Source: Alopecurus myosuroides (taxonomy: Eukaryota > Streptophyta > Magnoliopsida > Poales > Poaceae). From it: DNA of 64,000 bases. Every line of letters starts with the position of its first letter. Position 1 is the first letter of the stretch. Position numbers and translations under genes: made by a program. The stretch lies in contig CM054061.1 in the NCBI GenBank assembly GCA_028641055.1, positions 27,639,523 to 27,703,522 on the forward strand, written 5' to 3'. This document shows positions 1 to 11,164 of the stretch, in pieces. A model generated the notes under the pieces. The model was not told where the DNA came from. It searched no databases and worked only from the letters and a program-made list of their open reading frames with translations.

Positions 1-562
1 ACACTTTGAAGAAGGAAGAGTACCCTGGAGACAACGACCCGTGCTTCCGTCCGTTTGAGCAGCAGTCGGCTGTTGTTAGAACAGTGTAGCCGGCGATGTT
101 GAGATGCGCACTGCGCTTGAGCGGCGGGAGCAACTCACATGTGCCGGCGAGGATGTTGCATACGGCCAGTTGGATGGGTTCACCTTGGACACGCTCCCTG
201 ATCCGCACGAGGAGAAGACCCCGACGCGAGGTTAAAACTTTAGTATTGTCTAACAAGTCAGCGTCGCCGCACAAGGATCTGAGGGAGCAACGACTAGTGC
301 TTATGGGCGACCACGGCGTGGGGACGAAGACTGGTTTCCCATCGTAGTTTCGCGGCGCGAAAAATCCGACGAGGGAGGATGAGTTGGGGGCATCCACGGG
401 CCAGCGGCGACGGAGAAAGGAAAGATTGGCTACGAGGACATGCCATCGCTTACATGTCCTGGCACAACGGAAAAGTGTGGCGGCATCAGTCACCCGTACA
501 AGGATCTCCTGGAGGACGTCGTCTGGGAGGAGCGTGATCGTAGTGGGAGCCACCGTTTCCAT
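1..562 (-). CDS. F-box protein, 5' part (runs off window)
   Basis: This minus-strand reading frame starts with ATG at 562-560 and stays open for 187 codons to the left edge. It aligns without gaps to 46199-46760, the N-terminal half of the complete F-box gene further right, with about a dozen mismatches by eye (near 98 percent identity). The F-box lies near residues 9-50 (LPDDVLQEILVRV, then CKRWH). F-box proteins are substrate adaptors of SCF ubiquitin ligases, binding SKP1 through the F-box; the substrate is unknown. The upstream 200 bp also resembles that of the right-hand copy, so this is a gene duplicate with its promoter and not just an exon. Whether the 3' half is intact cannot be seen. 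Confidence 0.8.
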   Translation of the reverse strand, partial: METVAPTTITLLPDDVLQEILVRVTDAATLFRCARTCKRWHVLVANLSFLRRRWPVDAPNSSSLVGFFAPRNYDGKPVFVPTPWSPISTSRCSLRSLCGDADLLDNTKVLTSRRGLLLVRIRERVQGEPIQLAVCNILAGTCELLPPLKRSAHLNIAGYTVLTTADCCSNGRKHGSLSPGYSSFFKV

Positions 563-1957
563 CTTTCGATCCGAGCTAGCTAGGGCCAGCGATGTTGTTT
601 GGGTTGTGCTTTTTGTTTGGGCGGGCACGTATTATATGGGCTGCACGTAATTGGAGACACCGCCTTCGAATCCTAAACGGACTCGTATTTGAACTGTACT
701 GCATGCGTCTGCGTGGTATGACTTTGCCATGCATCCGGGAAGCAGCAGTCAGTGCAACGACTCATGCTTAGGGAAATCAACTGTACCGGCCCATTAGTTT
801 GTTCCCCGCGTGATCGATACGTGCCTAGCTACGTGAGTTTTTTTTTTCCGCATTTTGGGTACGTGAGTTGCTCGCTTTGTTTATCTCTTGGATACGTCAC
901 ATGGTCTATAGCTAGTTTGACGGTGAGGCACACCCACGGAGACGGGAACGGATTAGCGTAACAAACAAACTAACCCATGAAGCTCTGAATGCGCGCGTAC
1001 GTATACAGGTGGCGTATGAGGACCTCACACGTGCTGTCGTCCGGTGTGCTGGTCCATATGGTTTTTTGGGTTGTGTGATTGGGGCTTTGAACCGATGCAG
1101 TTTGCTTTTTTTTTTTTTTTTTTTAGCTAACGATGCAGTTTGCTAGTAGAGTATATGCACACCGGTACTCATGGTCATGCACATACGTCCGGCCCAATCA
1201 AAGCCCAGCCAACGCGTCCTTGGCATCGCCCAATCCAAAAATTCGTCGTTGTTTATTGTTGTTGAGTATTGTCGTTCGCTCCATCGCCTCGATTGCTTTT
1301 TTTTTTTCCCTCGCATCTCCTTTTTTCAACAGCAATAACTTAGCCTGTTCATGGTTTGGTTCCAAACCGCCCAACCCATACCAGTTTGATGGTTTGTGAA
1401 CTGGTAGAGCGATTCCTCGAGTCCGATGTCCGTCGATGGCGACATCGAGCCTCGCGCAAGTCGGCTGGCCATCATGGCACTGGCGATGGCGGCTAACGCT
1501 GAATGGGATGCCGTCAGGTAGTCCGATGGATCTTGCCGAGAAGCACCACCGCGCCGCCGGCTCCACTTCCCGTCGAATCGGCAAAACCAAACTGCCAAAA
1601 CAGCTGATCAAGGTTAGGTCGTCCGTCGGATTCACCTCCATATAAGGACCAAAAACTGTTACTAGGCTACTCCAGGCATCAAAACACCAAGGCTATGCCC
1701 ACAGAGCAAGGAGAGAGGAGACTCGACATGGGGGGAAACCTGGAACTGACCTGAAGAGTTTGTAGCCGTGGAACAACATCGCTGCCACCGCGCTGAACCA
1801 GCCACCATCGCATAGAGGCAAGGTAGTCCAAGCCAAGGGAATTAAACGCAGTAGCTATTTATTTTTCACAACCTTGACAGTCTGAAGTCCGTTGAAGCAG
1901 GAATTAAACGCAGGCTATCTGAATTCTTCAAATAGGCCCTAAGATGTCTATTTTTTA
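563..1957. other. F-box upstream region, then unassigned DNA
   Basis: Up to about 780 this matches the upstream region of the complete F-box gene (46761-47110), with indels. A TATA-like ATATAATA on the minus strand lies at 630-637, about 70 bp before the ATG. Beyond that I see no gene. There is a poly-T run near 1105-1123 and short overlapping frames at 1198-1645 without recognisable domains. Confidence 0.5.
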
Positions 1958-2740
1958 CTCCCTCCGTCCCAAATTAATTGTATCAAAGTTGGACAAAAGA
2001 GGGTGTATCTAGACATATTTTAGTTATAGATACATCTAGGGGTGGGCATTCGGTTATTTCGGCCTTTTCGGTTCGGTTTTTCGGTTTTTATAAGAATTCG
2101 GTTTTTAGAAAGTGACACCCGAATTAACCTATCATTTTCCAGGAACCGACAATTCGGTTCTTTAGAAATTCGGTTCGGTTTTCGGTTTAAACCGAATTAA
2201 CCGAGATTGTAACATGCAAAAAATTCAAATAAAGAATTAGATAGCAAAAATGTGTGGATAGGGTCGCGGAGCCTCGCCGGGACGACATTGACGTGTGAAC
2301 CTAGTGTCATGGAAGCTAATATTACACGACATATAGATGGATATGTATTTGTTGTAAACTTTAATTGCAGTTGCATAAGAGAAAGCAATAAATAGGATTT
2401 TGGTGGAGATTGTGTTGGCAATGATAGATATTTTTAATGGGACAACTCATTTATTTCCCTAGATATAGATTGTCGCATGGTCTTGAAATATTTGATTGCA
2501 TGATGAATCGGTCCTTTCGGTCAGTTCGGTTAGCATGGACTAAAAACCGAACTAACCGATATAATTTCGGTTTTCTAAAGTTGGGAACCGATATATGGAC
2601 CGAAAACCGAATTAACCTCATAATTCGGTTTGTTCGGTTCGGTCTTGGTTCGGGTTCGGTTTCTCGGTTTTTTATGCCCACCCCTAGATACATCTACTTT
2701 TGTCTAACTTTGAGATAATTAATTTGGGACAGAAAATAGT
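1958..2740. mobile_element. Stowaway-like MITE split by another element
   Basis: The left end CTCCCTCCGTCCCAAATTAA follows TA (1956-1957); the right end reads AATTAATTTGGGACAG before TA at 2741-2742, with the last bases eroded. Stowaway elements are Tc1/mariner-derived MITEs with TA target duplications. The normal 150-250 bp size is inflated by the nested insertion at 2039-2684. Confidence 0.75.
2039..2684. mobile_element. Nested TIR element, GGGGTGGGCAT ends
   Basis: It begins GGGGTGGGCATTCGG and ends ATGCCCACCCC, short terminal inverted repeats, and is full of CGGTT/AACCG motifs on both strands. It sits inside the Stowaway element and is flanked by a perfect 12-bp direct repeat, TAGATACATCTA, at 2027-2038 and 2685-2696. 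No coding capacity. The duplication length does not settle the superfamily (8 bp would suggest hAT, 9 bp Mutator). Confidence 0.65.
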
Positions 2741-2742
2741 TA

Positions 2743-3045
2743 CTGCCGTAAAAAATAGAAGCATTTATACTCTGCAATAAAGTTGATTATTTGTCTCCTT
2801 ATTTACTGCAATTACCTCTAAACACATATGCATCGAAAACATATGATAACTTAAAAATGAGCAGGTAATAACATGTTCATCCCCTGAGCAAACGCCAGCG
2901 GGGTTAGCACCGTACAAACATAAGTGACAAGCGTCGGCGACGGCCAACACACGACGTCTTATTGGAGCCACTATCCGGAATCCGTAGCTCAGAGCACAGG
3001 AGAAGAGCTCACCACAGACGCCGATTCCTATCTCGGTGCGCCGGG
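2743..3045. other. Unassigned intergenic DNA
   Basis: No gene or repeat recognised. The last five bases (CCGGG, 3041-3045) are the left target duplication of the element that follows. Confidence 0.4.
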
Positions 3046-3324
3046 TGTTAAAATATAAAGCCTAGCCTCTCCCATCAGTTCGGACTTTTGGGATAATTGG
3101 ATAGTGCATCTATTCAATATGGTATCAGAGTCAGGTGGTCTCAAGTTCAAGCCCCGGCTAACGCACTATTTAATATAAAAAGAGTTGCGCCCTCCCATCT
3201 ATCCCACGTCTAAGGTCTTCCCGTTTGTCCAGCCTAGACGTGAGGGGGAGTGTTAAAATATAAAGCCTAGCCCTTCCCATCAGTTCGGACTTTTGGGATA
3301 ATTGGCTAGTGCAGTAATTCAATA
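3046..3324 (+). mobile_element. SMART/TRIM-type mini LTR retrotransposon, complete
   Basis: Two 74-bp direct repeats (3046-3119 and 3251-3324), each starting TGTTAAAATATAAAGCC and ending TTCAATA, flank about 130 bp of non-coding DNA. A primer-binding site TGGTATCAGAG, matching the 3' end of initiator Met tRNA, starts at 3120 directly after the first repeat. A purine tract GTGAGGGGGAG (3239-3250) precedes the second. The element is bounded by the 5-bp duplication CCGGG (3041-3045, 3325-3329). SMARTs are known grass retroelements under 300 bp that encode nothing and rely on proteins of other elements. The two repeats differ at about six positions, so the insertion is not very recent. The LTR ends are TG..TA and not TG..CA. 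Confidence 0.88.
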
Positions 3325-3729
3325 CCGGGTTCACGCCATCCCATAGGCAAGCGAGACCGCTGCTGGTCTATGAGCACGTTGTGGAGTGGTGGGCTCCAGA
3401 TGGGTAAGCCAATCCAGAAGCAACTGCTCTGGTACGTCGTTGGTGAAGACGCCGGCAGCAGCATACCAGGCAGGAGACAACCAGCAGGAGCTTGGGGAGG
3501 CCGTCCTCGCTCTCCTCCTAATCTGCACCAGGTCGAGCATGAGCAAGATGAAAACGTCCGAGGTCTGAATGCGGAGAGATCAGATCGGGGGCTTACAGTG
3601 AAGGCGAGCGAGCTCGACACGGTATGGATCGGAGCCGTGGAGAGGGCCCTTAATCTCCAGCGCCAGCTCAACCCTCGGCCACGCTTGCTGCTGCTCGGGC
3701 CCCGTGACATCACCGTACGGATGCGCCAT
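3325..3729 (-). pseudogene. Unrecognised gene fragment, exon plus intron
   Basis: On the minus strand an ATG at 3729 opens about 45 codons ending near 3595 (..YRVELARLHC), followed by a donor-like GTAAGC and an acceptor-like GTGCAG near 3528, then a second block starting ATTAGGAGGAG. The same order (short exon ending ..VRVELTRQ, intron with TTGCTCATGCTC, GTGCAG, ATTAGGAGGAG) recurs on the plus strand at 25713-25950. Two diverged copies argue for a real gene family, but I do not recognise it. The reading frame after the intron hits a stop in both copies, so either the splice site is elsewhere or both are decayed. Confidence 0.35.
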
Positions 3730-3793
3730 GGCCGCCGGCAGGCCGGAAGATACATCAAGATTCCCTATGTTAACTCCCATAATTAGGGATGTG

Positions 3794-3929
3794 AAGGTGG
3801 GATCCCACTTATCCCACTTATTGTTCCACTTATATCTCATTTGTAAGTGTTTAGTTCAATTTTTTTGTCAAAGTTTTTGAACTAACCATTCACAAAAAGA
3901 TATAAGTGGGATAAGCGGGATCCCACTTT
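3794..3929. mobile_element. Small MITE, GTGGGATCCCACTT ends
   Basis: A roughly 136-bp imperfect inverted repeat: AAGGTGGGATCCCACTTATC at the left and GATAAGCGGGATCCCACTTT at the right, with arms of about 28 bp. No coding capacity. Exact ends and target duplication are not clear. Confidence 0.6.
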
Positions 3930-4284
3930 GCAGTTCTTGTAGCAATGGTGATCTGAGCAATGAATGAAATCGAGTTTTATCTTCTCTCCCGCGTAGTTCG
4001 AATTTAAACATACGGGGCGGATATAGGGGGACTGCTAGACGAACTTGAAAATCTGAGCACGGATTTTCCTAGATTTCCTATACAGGGCCCTCTACACGCG
4101 ATTTAGAGGGCGAAAGTTTACGGGTCCTTTTAGACATGCTCTAAGTAAACTAGTCAAACCAAGTAGGCTTAATTAGATGCAAGAAAACGCAGAGCAACCA
4201 AAGACTGAAAATCTTAATTGTATATATCAACTCGAGGTAGATATATTTGATGCAATCGATCATGTAGCATCCCACGAAAGATTT
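3930..4284. other. Unassigned intergenic DNA
   Basis: AT-rich to mixed sequence without open frames or repeats that I can identify. Confidence 0.4.
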
Positions 4285-4560
4285 TGGCCTCACCCATTTG
4301 TTACATCGATCTTGTCGCAAGCTAGAATTTAGAGCCGACGGTCCCCAAGCTCGGCCACATGGCTTCCTCGTAATAGAGGATGTTGTATATCATTCTATTG
4401 TTTTATGCACATACGTGATCGAGGCACTCCCCAAGGCGGGAGAGTGCGCAGGAGCACCCTGGGATACCGGGGATGGGCGCCCAAGAACATCATGCGGATG
4501 GTTTTTTTTTAATCGAGCTCGGACATGGCATCTGCAAATCGAAAAAGGTGAGTTCTAAAC
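4285..4560. repeat. Diverged direct repeat, copy 1
   Basis: Similar in order and wording to 5650-5960 (shared blocks around GATTTTGGCCTC/GGTTTTGGCTCC, GAGCTCGGCCAC, TTATGCACATACG, GATCATGCGGAT). Both copies are GC-richer than their surroundings and could derive from exons, but neither holds a convincing open frame. Confidence 0.5.
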
Positions 4561-5649
4561 AATATGGATTTGAACCATTATTGGACAATAAAAGGATAAA
4601 TGAAATGAAATAAAATAATTAATTGTGTCCTATCATAAATAATAGTGTGCGACACCAAGCGATGCAATGATATCTAATAAATTTTTTCTACCATACATCA
4701 GATAATAATAATGCGTGGTACAAAAAGGTAAATAAAATTATGAGTAGTAGCTATACCATAGCATCTTTCGATTGTCCAGTCCCACATGCACTTCTCTTGG
4801 TTATCCAAACAAACATACTTTCAAGTGACTCGCACTTTCTTGCAAAGCCTAACCCCTCGAGAGACTTACATCGCCTCCAGAATCACCTCTTTGAGATCAT
4901 ATGGAAAAGTTACCGATGTTTCTTGACCATTGATCCCAAAATGGTGTTGTGGACCATAGAAAAAATGAAAAAAAAACCTAAACAAATAAGGAACCAACTA
5001 GCGCGCAACAAAGAAATAACACTTGGAAGGGTAACGCCGCTAGAAAAGGAATAGAGTTGCACATGAAAAAAAAAATCCTAATCGCTCCCGTGCCGTGGGC
5101 GGAGGGGATAGGATCATCGCCTCACATCTTGTGTAGCAGGTTTTGGTGTCACGGTGACATCTCTCAGACGGTGTTGGTGGTGTTTACCTAAATAAAAGTT
5201 CCCCGGTCTCAATCCCGTCCACGTGGCGCTTGCTTCAGTGTTGTCGGTGAGCTAGGGTGTTTTTATCGGTGAGCTTGGGTGCTATATATCGGTGAGTTTG
5301 ACAAAAAAAAGAGAAATAATGGGAGAGAGAATTCAGGAGTAGTAGTTTCATGGTTGAATCAAAAAGATTTAATAGTGCATCCTTTAAGAAAATTGGCGAT
5401 CCATACCTAAGATCTTGAATTGAGGGAGTGAACAAATGAGGGTTTTACGCAGCCGAGTTCTTTATCAAAGGGAAGTAATAGTAACATCATCATGATTAAT
5501 TAACCCTACTTTCCTTACATGTGGTGCATGCAACTGAACAACAAAGTCATTGGTAGCTAGTGCATACATCGAGCAAGCTAGGCCTCGTGGCCTCACCCTC
5601 GTACATATGTGAGTGCATATTCAAGATATATACTATGCAATCGATAGCG
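4561..5649. other. AT-rich intergenic DNA with short duplicated block
   Basis: No gene recognised. The block at 4936-5050 (CCAAAATGGTGTTGTGGACC onward) recurs at 8688-8790. The two repeats at 4936 and 8688 bracket about 3.7 kb. Confidence 0.4.
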
Positions 5650-5960
5650 TAGCGGCACATGACAGGTTTTGGCTCCCCCATTTGGTACACCGGTCTCGTT
5701 GCTAGCAAGAATTCAGAGCTGACGGCCACCGAGCTCGGCCACGGAGGCCTCATGGCCTCATTGTACTAGCGCATGTTGTATACCATTCTTAAGGCCTATG
5801 TTGTTTGATGCACATACGAGATTGAGGCACTCCTCCAGGCGTGAGAGTGTGCGGGGGCACATTGAGATGCAGGAATGGGTGCCGAAGAAGATCATGCGGA
5901 TAATATTATTGCTCGAGTTGAGCTCGTACATGGCGTCTACAAATCCAAAAATTTCAAAAT
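5650..5960. repeat. Diverged direct repeat, copy 2
   Basis: Second copy of the segment at 4285-4560, same orientation, about 1.35 kb further right. The minus strand has short open stretches but stops interrupt them. Confidence 0.5.
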
Positions 5961-7727
5961 TCTAGACAATATGGATTTTAGTCATCCTTGGACAACAAAA
6001 CGACACATGAAGGATATGAAAGAATTGTCTCATAGCATAAAATAATAGTGTGCAAAATAAAATAAAACGACATAATTCAATGATATGTAATAATCTTCTA
6101 CTACCATGCATCAAATATAGATGTACTAGCAAATTGCTCGTGCGTTGCAACGACTATATAATATATCAATGTATATAATATATCAATATATGCTCAAAAC
6201 AAACATGTTTTTTATTTTTGTTTTTAAATATGTTAGATTTTACTTTACAGTGCATATGTGTCTAAAAATAGGAGGGAAAACATGTCACTTATTTTCCGTT
6301 CTTTTTGCTTGCATAATGATCTAGAAACAAATATTGAGTACAAGACCTACTCTTGGAACGTAAGAAGTACCCACATAAAAAACTGTTAAAAATAAGAACT
6401 TCATATTCTGACAATGATCTTCTATCGCTCTATCGTAGATTTGCGCTGCCGAGTCTCATATTTTGCATCTGAATCTTCAAAACCAACAGCCGCTAGAAGG
6501 TGAACCAGAGCTTTTCTTTCAGAATTGTGCTTCTATATTCCTCTCCTCGACAACCATGGGAATGGTGTGCTGATCCAAAACAACAGATTGAACACTCTCG
6601 TGGTATTCTGAAGCACGGTTACGGTTGAACGAAACTCATCAAAAGTTCTTTTCGTCTTCTATAGAGTAGAAGCTGAGAACTCCTGCACTCAAAGGCCGAC
6701 ATTAGAGCGTAATAAATAATTTGATGGAGTCAAATGTATAGCTGTCCGGGAAAGGTATAGGTGTATAGATGCATCCTGTGTCGTAGAAAAACTTCCGCAT
6801 GTAATTATGATACGTTTTAACTGCTTGTTGAGAAATGCATAGAGCAAAATAAATACTAGCCAAATTAATCCATACAACAGGTATTTGAACAAATATACTT
6901 CCTGATGCAGCTTCACGTACCTGTGTAAATAATTCTTTTCCAATATCCCATTCGGCAATAAGTAAAGAGGCAGGGCTCCTATCAGTTTTTTTACATAAAA
7001 TGACAAGGTTAATGACTCTACATGTGCATGATGAAGCTAGTTTTTACAAAAAATATATAACTAAAGATGTACTAAACTTTAGCCTATCTAATACTACATC
7101 ACAACCAAAATAAGCAGGTATCTCAAGTATAGCAAACTGAATCGAGATAAACTGAGAATTTAATTAGACTACTCACAACCACTAAAATGTAATAGGAGAC
7201 CAGGACAATCTCTACTACTTGAAAACAAACGATTGACGAGCTTTCTCTGTTGGCCTCTTTTTTCTACCAATCCAGTCTGTACTCGGTACGGATGTTCATT
7301 CATTTTCCCTAAAATTAAATATCTTTCTACTATGCAATGCATCACGAGAGTACCAAACCACCAACGAATTAATCGAGCGGCCTGAGTACATGAAGCTGAG
7401 GCTAACCTAAGCTTCTGAGATCAGTTCATGCAAGCTGAACAACAATGTCCATACTGCTTGAAGTCACGAGCCATAGATCAGGTTGTATACCAAGGTAGAG
7501 CCATATGTTGCACATTATATATCTAGGTCACCAAATCTAAGATTTAACAGAGCAAGAAAATAGAGTGAGAAAGATCGATATCCCAACTCAGTCTACCATA
7601 AGCTATAGCAGCAACAGTTGTACTACATTAAATCAAATGATTCCGTTCAAATCTCAGTGTCAGTTGCCTGAAGATTAAAAAGCTAAATCGTTCATTTAGG
7701 CATGAAAAAACATGGAGCTTCTCAAGA

Positions 7728-7776
<49 letters not shown>

Positions 7777-8687
7777 TAGTTAAGCTCAATATGATAATTT
7801 TGGACTTTTATTAGTTCTTACATATCATGTGCAATTAACAGTTCAAATCCTTCAGTTGCACACAACTCTGGTTCCGTGTATACCCACTGATAATTTTAAA
7901 GCAAAAATGATATAAGCATTGAAGGCATGTGATTACTAATTCCTATATCTAAATCACACATGTCTAGCTAATTAAATAACCATAGGTAATTATATGCGGA
8001 AAACACTCCAGATTAGTATCATATGTGCACCACCAAACCGCTTTAAGAAGGATAGAAACCATGCAAGCGTACAAACCGCGGACAAAAAAATGATGCTAAC
8101 TAAAGGAATTTGGAGAAACTTGCTCGTCATATAAGCTCCACCAGCTAGCGACAGTTCACCTGTTCACCATGTCACATCTTCGATTATGACCTGACTAACA
8201 TGTTAACATCATGAATTTGATCAAGAACATGTAATCTTGTGAACAATTACTTCTAGAAACACAAACTGAAGTACACAACGTGACCAAATTAAGCCAATCA
8301 GGGATATTCTGATGCAAACAAAACAATCAAGAAATAGATGGAAGACACTAACTTGGATCAGGAGCGTCGGGACTGGACCAGCGGCACATCAGCTGGGCAA
8401 ATCGGGGGAGGAGGGTACGCGGCATGCGAGGTGGAGCCGGAGTTCCCTCACGCGGTGGAGGAGGCTAGAGACGGGAATGCTCGTACCTGGGGCATGGACG
8501 GTCGCGTGATTGAGCCGAGAAAGATGGAGGTAGGGAAGGGATCGAAAAGGCACCGAGGAGAATGGAAATTAGGGGGTGCTTTGGGGAAGTGAGAGGGCCG
8601 GTGCTGGAAGTACCCGTCGGGGCGGTGGAAAAGGTATGCCGTGAGGAGGATGGCGCTACAGGACGCTGATGGTGCTTGACCTGGACA
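5961..8687. other. AT-rich non-coding stretch
   Basis: No domain-bearing frame on either strand; the longest is 105 codons (6689-7006, minus) without recognisable features. At 6125-6160 there is a TE-end-like motif (ACTAGCAAATTGCTCGTGCG followed by TTGCAACG) shared with 10703-10722. A GC-rich patch at 8360-8600 contrasts with its surroundings and could be a remnant exon. Confidence 0.4.
7732..7774. repeat. (TA)n microsatellite
   Basis: About 21 uninterrupted TA units. Likely length-polymorphic. Confidence 0.95.
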
Positions 8688-8866
8688 CCAAAATGGTGTT
8701 GTGGACCATAGAAAATGAAAATAACCTATAAATTAAGGACCCTACTAACGTGCAACAGGGATATAACACATGAAATGACATGTAAATAGCGTCGCACATT
8801 GGGAGGAGGAGAAAGTGAGGTTAAGGTTTCGCCTAGGGCTACTTTTATAATGTCTCCTGTTCTCCT

Positions 8867-8881
8867 CCCCCCCCCCCCCCC
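8867..8881. repeat. Poly-C run
   Basis: Fifteen consecutive C after a pyrimidine-rich lead. Long C runs are uncommon and error-prone in sequencing, so the exact length is uncertain. Confidence 0.9.
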
Positions 8882-8949
8882 GCCAAACATAAATGCATGC
8901 CTTGTTGTTAAAAGTTGTGATTCCATTTGACTATCCTTTTTATGTTATA

Positions 8950-10330
8950 TTGTTCCATAGGAACAATAAAGAAAATCAAATATAGGCCAAATCCTTACCA
9001 AATTCTGTTTGGTCGCTTTAAAGTGAGAGTTTTCCACTATAAGTACAAAATCTTATATAATTAGGAATACATGCCCAAAAAGGAGGCGATGTTTTGCCTT
9101 GTAGTATGTTTGTGAAGCACCTACCACCTTAAAGTTGTGTGTGAGCTTTTAGTATTTACACCAACCTTGTATATATAAACCGGATTACAAATTATTGCCA
9201 AAATGATATGTGTTCTTGCGGTTTTTGACATAATTTTCATAAATAGTGGTTAATTTTTTAATTCCTGCTTTGTCTATGAAGGAATAAGTCATACAAAGAA
9301 TAGTGACTCAAAATAGGTCAAGTCCTTAGAAAATTTGGTTCGATCGATTCGAAGTTGGAGTTTTCTACTAAGTCTAGAGTCCTTTTACGAGATGGTCCTA
9401 TTTGTGAAGCAGCCACGATTTCAAAGTTTTGGACTGTGTCTTCATCCTTATCATCACTCTTATAAGAACATTTTAAGATCACATGCCAAAGATTAAGGTG
9501 TTCCGAGCATTTGTGTGCGTGATTCCATGTGTCCCATGTTTTACGACCGCGCTACGTGAATAGAATTTTCACCAGAGCTGGTGATTTTATCTCTGATAAG
9601 GATCAACGTGATGATCCGTAGTTTTTGCCCGATCTTTCACAGCGAGTACACGAGATAAATAATCCTCCCAATCACGCGATGAACGTAACCTGAAGAAGTG
9701 GGACGAATCCAGCAAGCAACAGGGTGATGACCACCACGCCTCAAACCACGGCACGACAATTCTTGATGCACACAAGAACCTTCACGCAAATCTATTCAAA
9801 CTGGATATACGGTAGCGCCGCCCCCGGAGAGATGCTATACGCGATACACAACTCGTGTCTAAACTCTCGAAATACTGACCCCCCTAGACCCTAGCTGCTG
9901 GCTCCTTTATATAAGAGGCCAACCCTAGTCGGTTTGGACAGACCTAAACCGTAATTGACTCGAACCCTAAACCGAGTTAGACTTGACACGATACAAACCG
10001 GCCTATTAGAGGCTCGGCCCACACAAGCGGCTCGCAGGCCTTAGACATTATACATCGTAATTTATTGTCCTAGCGTGCTAACCAGTAGATGCCCGCATCA
10101 ATCTCACTTGCCTATTTTTTGTGTTAAAATAAGTAATGTTAAAATACAAATCAAAAGTATGCCAAGTCCTTACAAATTTTGGTCTAGTAAATTCGATGTG
10201 GGAGTTTTCCAATTTAAGTAGAGTCTTACGACAAGATTTGTTTGTAAAGCATCTGCCACTTTAAAATTGTATATTTTCTTTTAGTCATTACACCAATCTT
10301 ATATGACTTATCGGCTAATACCTTGACCAG
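8950..10330. repeat. Diverged tandem repeat, about three units
   Basis: Three stretches share the same order of words: a tail of AGGCCAAATCCTTACC / AGGTCAAGTCCTTAG / ATGCCAAGTCCTTAC, then GGAGTTTTC, then TTTGTGAAGCA(C/G)C / TTTGTAAAGCATC, then ACACCAA. They begin near 8975, 9315 and 10155. Units 1 and 2 are about 340 bp apart; the gap between 2 and 3 is enlarged by the solo LTR at 9594-10100, and removing it restores a similar spacing. Nature of the repeat unknown. Confidence 0.6.
9594..10100. mobile_element. Solo LTR, 507 bp
   Basis: The segment begins TGATAAGGATC and ends GCCCGCATCA, so TG..CA ends, and is bounded by a perfect 5-bp duplication ATCTC (9589-9593 and 10101-10105). It is GC-richer than its surroundings and has a TATA-like TTTATATAAG near 9914, usable on either strand. 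No internal domain or second LTR lies nearby, so it is best explained as a solo LTR left by recombination between the LTRs of a full element. It interrupts a tandem repeat unit. Orientation undetermined. Confidence 0.8.
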
Positions 10331-10556
10331 AGCCGGAATAGGGTAGAAATGTGGAACTAATTACTTGGTTATGTTAGATAGGCCATAGGAACAACCAAGA
10401 CAATGGTATACCCCAACTCTTGACAAGATTCCCCCCGGTTGGTCTGATCCGGGTGTTTCGGGCTATACGTCCAGAACCCGGTAGAGAGAAACCGATGTCG
10501 GTGCATCCCTAAAACAAAGAGTGAGGGAATTTTAGACATCTAAAATGTTAGTGGAA

Positions 10557-10700
10557 ATGACATGTAGTGATTAATAAAGTTAGTGGAAATGACATGGACA
10601 ATTGATTGGTTAGGAGAATGGATGATGTGGATAGGTTGCATGTTGAGATAGAAAACCATTAATGCATGTTAGTGGGGTTTTGCTTTATAAGAAGTATTAG
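10557..10700. repeat. Repeat element right end, copy 1
   Basis: This block (TTAGTGGAAATGACATGGAC ... CTTTATAAGAAGTATTAG) recurs at 10967-11098. It abuts the next copy's left-end motif at 10703. Confidence 0.6.
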
Positions 10701-10702
10701 AA

Positions 10703-11098
10703 GATACCCCGTGCGTTGCAACGGGATTCATTTAGGAACTACAGTAAATTTCATATGCATCATTTCAATGCAGAGGGCGGGGGTCTCAACGTACTTTTCT
10801 AAAAACACATGTATGGCATATTATGTTGTCTGAAGAAACATGTTAAACTCAGTTGAATTCGATATAGTAATTTTTAATAGACATGTGATGAGTATGTATT
10901 AAATTTTTTTTAATTTGAACAATTGGATGTTTTGATAAATAAATGATGCGTATATTTCATGTAATAATTAATAAATATTAGTGGAGATGACATGGACTAT
11001 AGATTGGCTAGTAGGATGGATGATGTGGATAGCTTGCATTTTGAGATAGAAAATTAATTAATGCATGTTTGTGGGTTTTTTCTTTATAAGAAGTATAG
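10703..11098. mobile_element. Short grass repeat, CGTGCGTTGCAACGGG type
   Basis: It opens with ATACCCCGTGCGTTGCAACG and closes with CTTTATAAGAAGTATAGATT. The same right end lies immediately to the left (10557-10700) and a related left end lies at 6125-6160. This is a widespread non-coding repeat type in grasses as far as I recall; the superfamily is not assigned here. Confidence 0.45.
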
Positions 11099-11164
11099 AT
11101 TGCTAAATACAACTATAATTTATTATTATAAAATAAACAAGCAAACTTTGTTAAAAAATAAAAG

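Noticed and set aside
96..347. Plus-strand frames opposite the F-box gene (also 46294-46545)
   Set aside because: Shadow frames of the minus-strand F-box coding sequence.
3118..3132. TGGTATCAGAG motifs (also 38345 and 50736) as tRNA gene ends
   Set aside because: They are retroelement primer-binding sites; no cloverleaf surrounds them.
7210..7235. TCTCTACTACTTG resembling a Helitron 5' end
   Set aside because: No matching CTRR terminus with 3' hairpin and no Rep/helicase frame was found; a single short motif is not enough.
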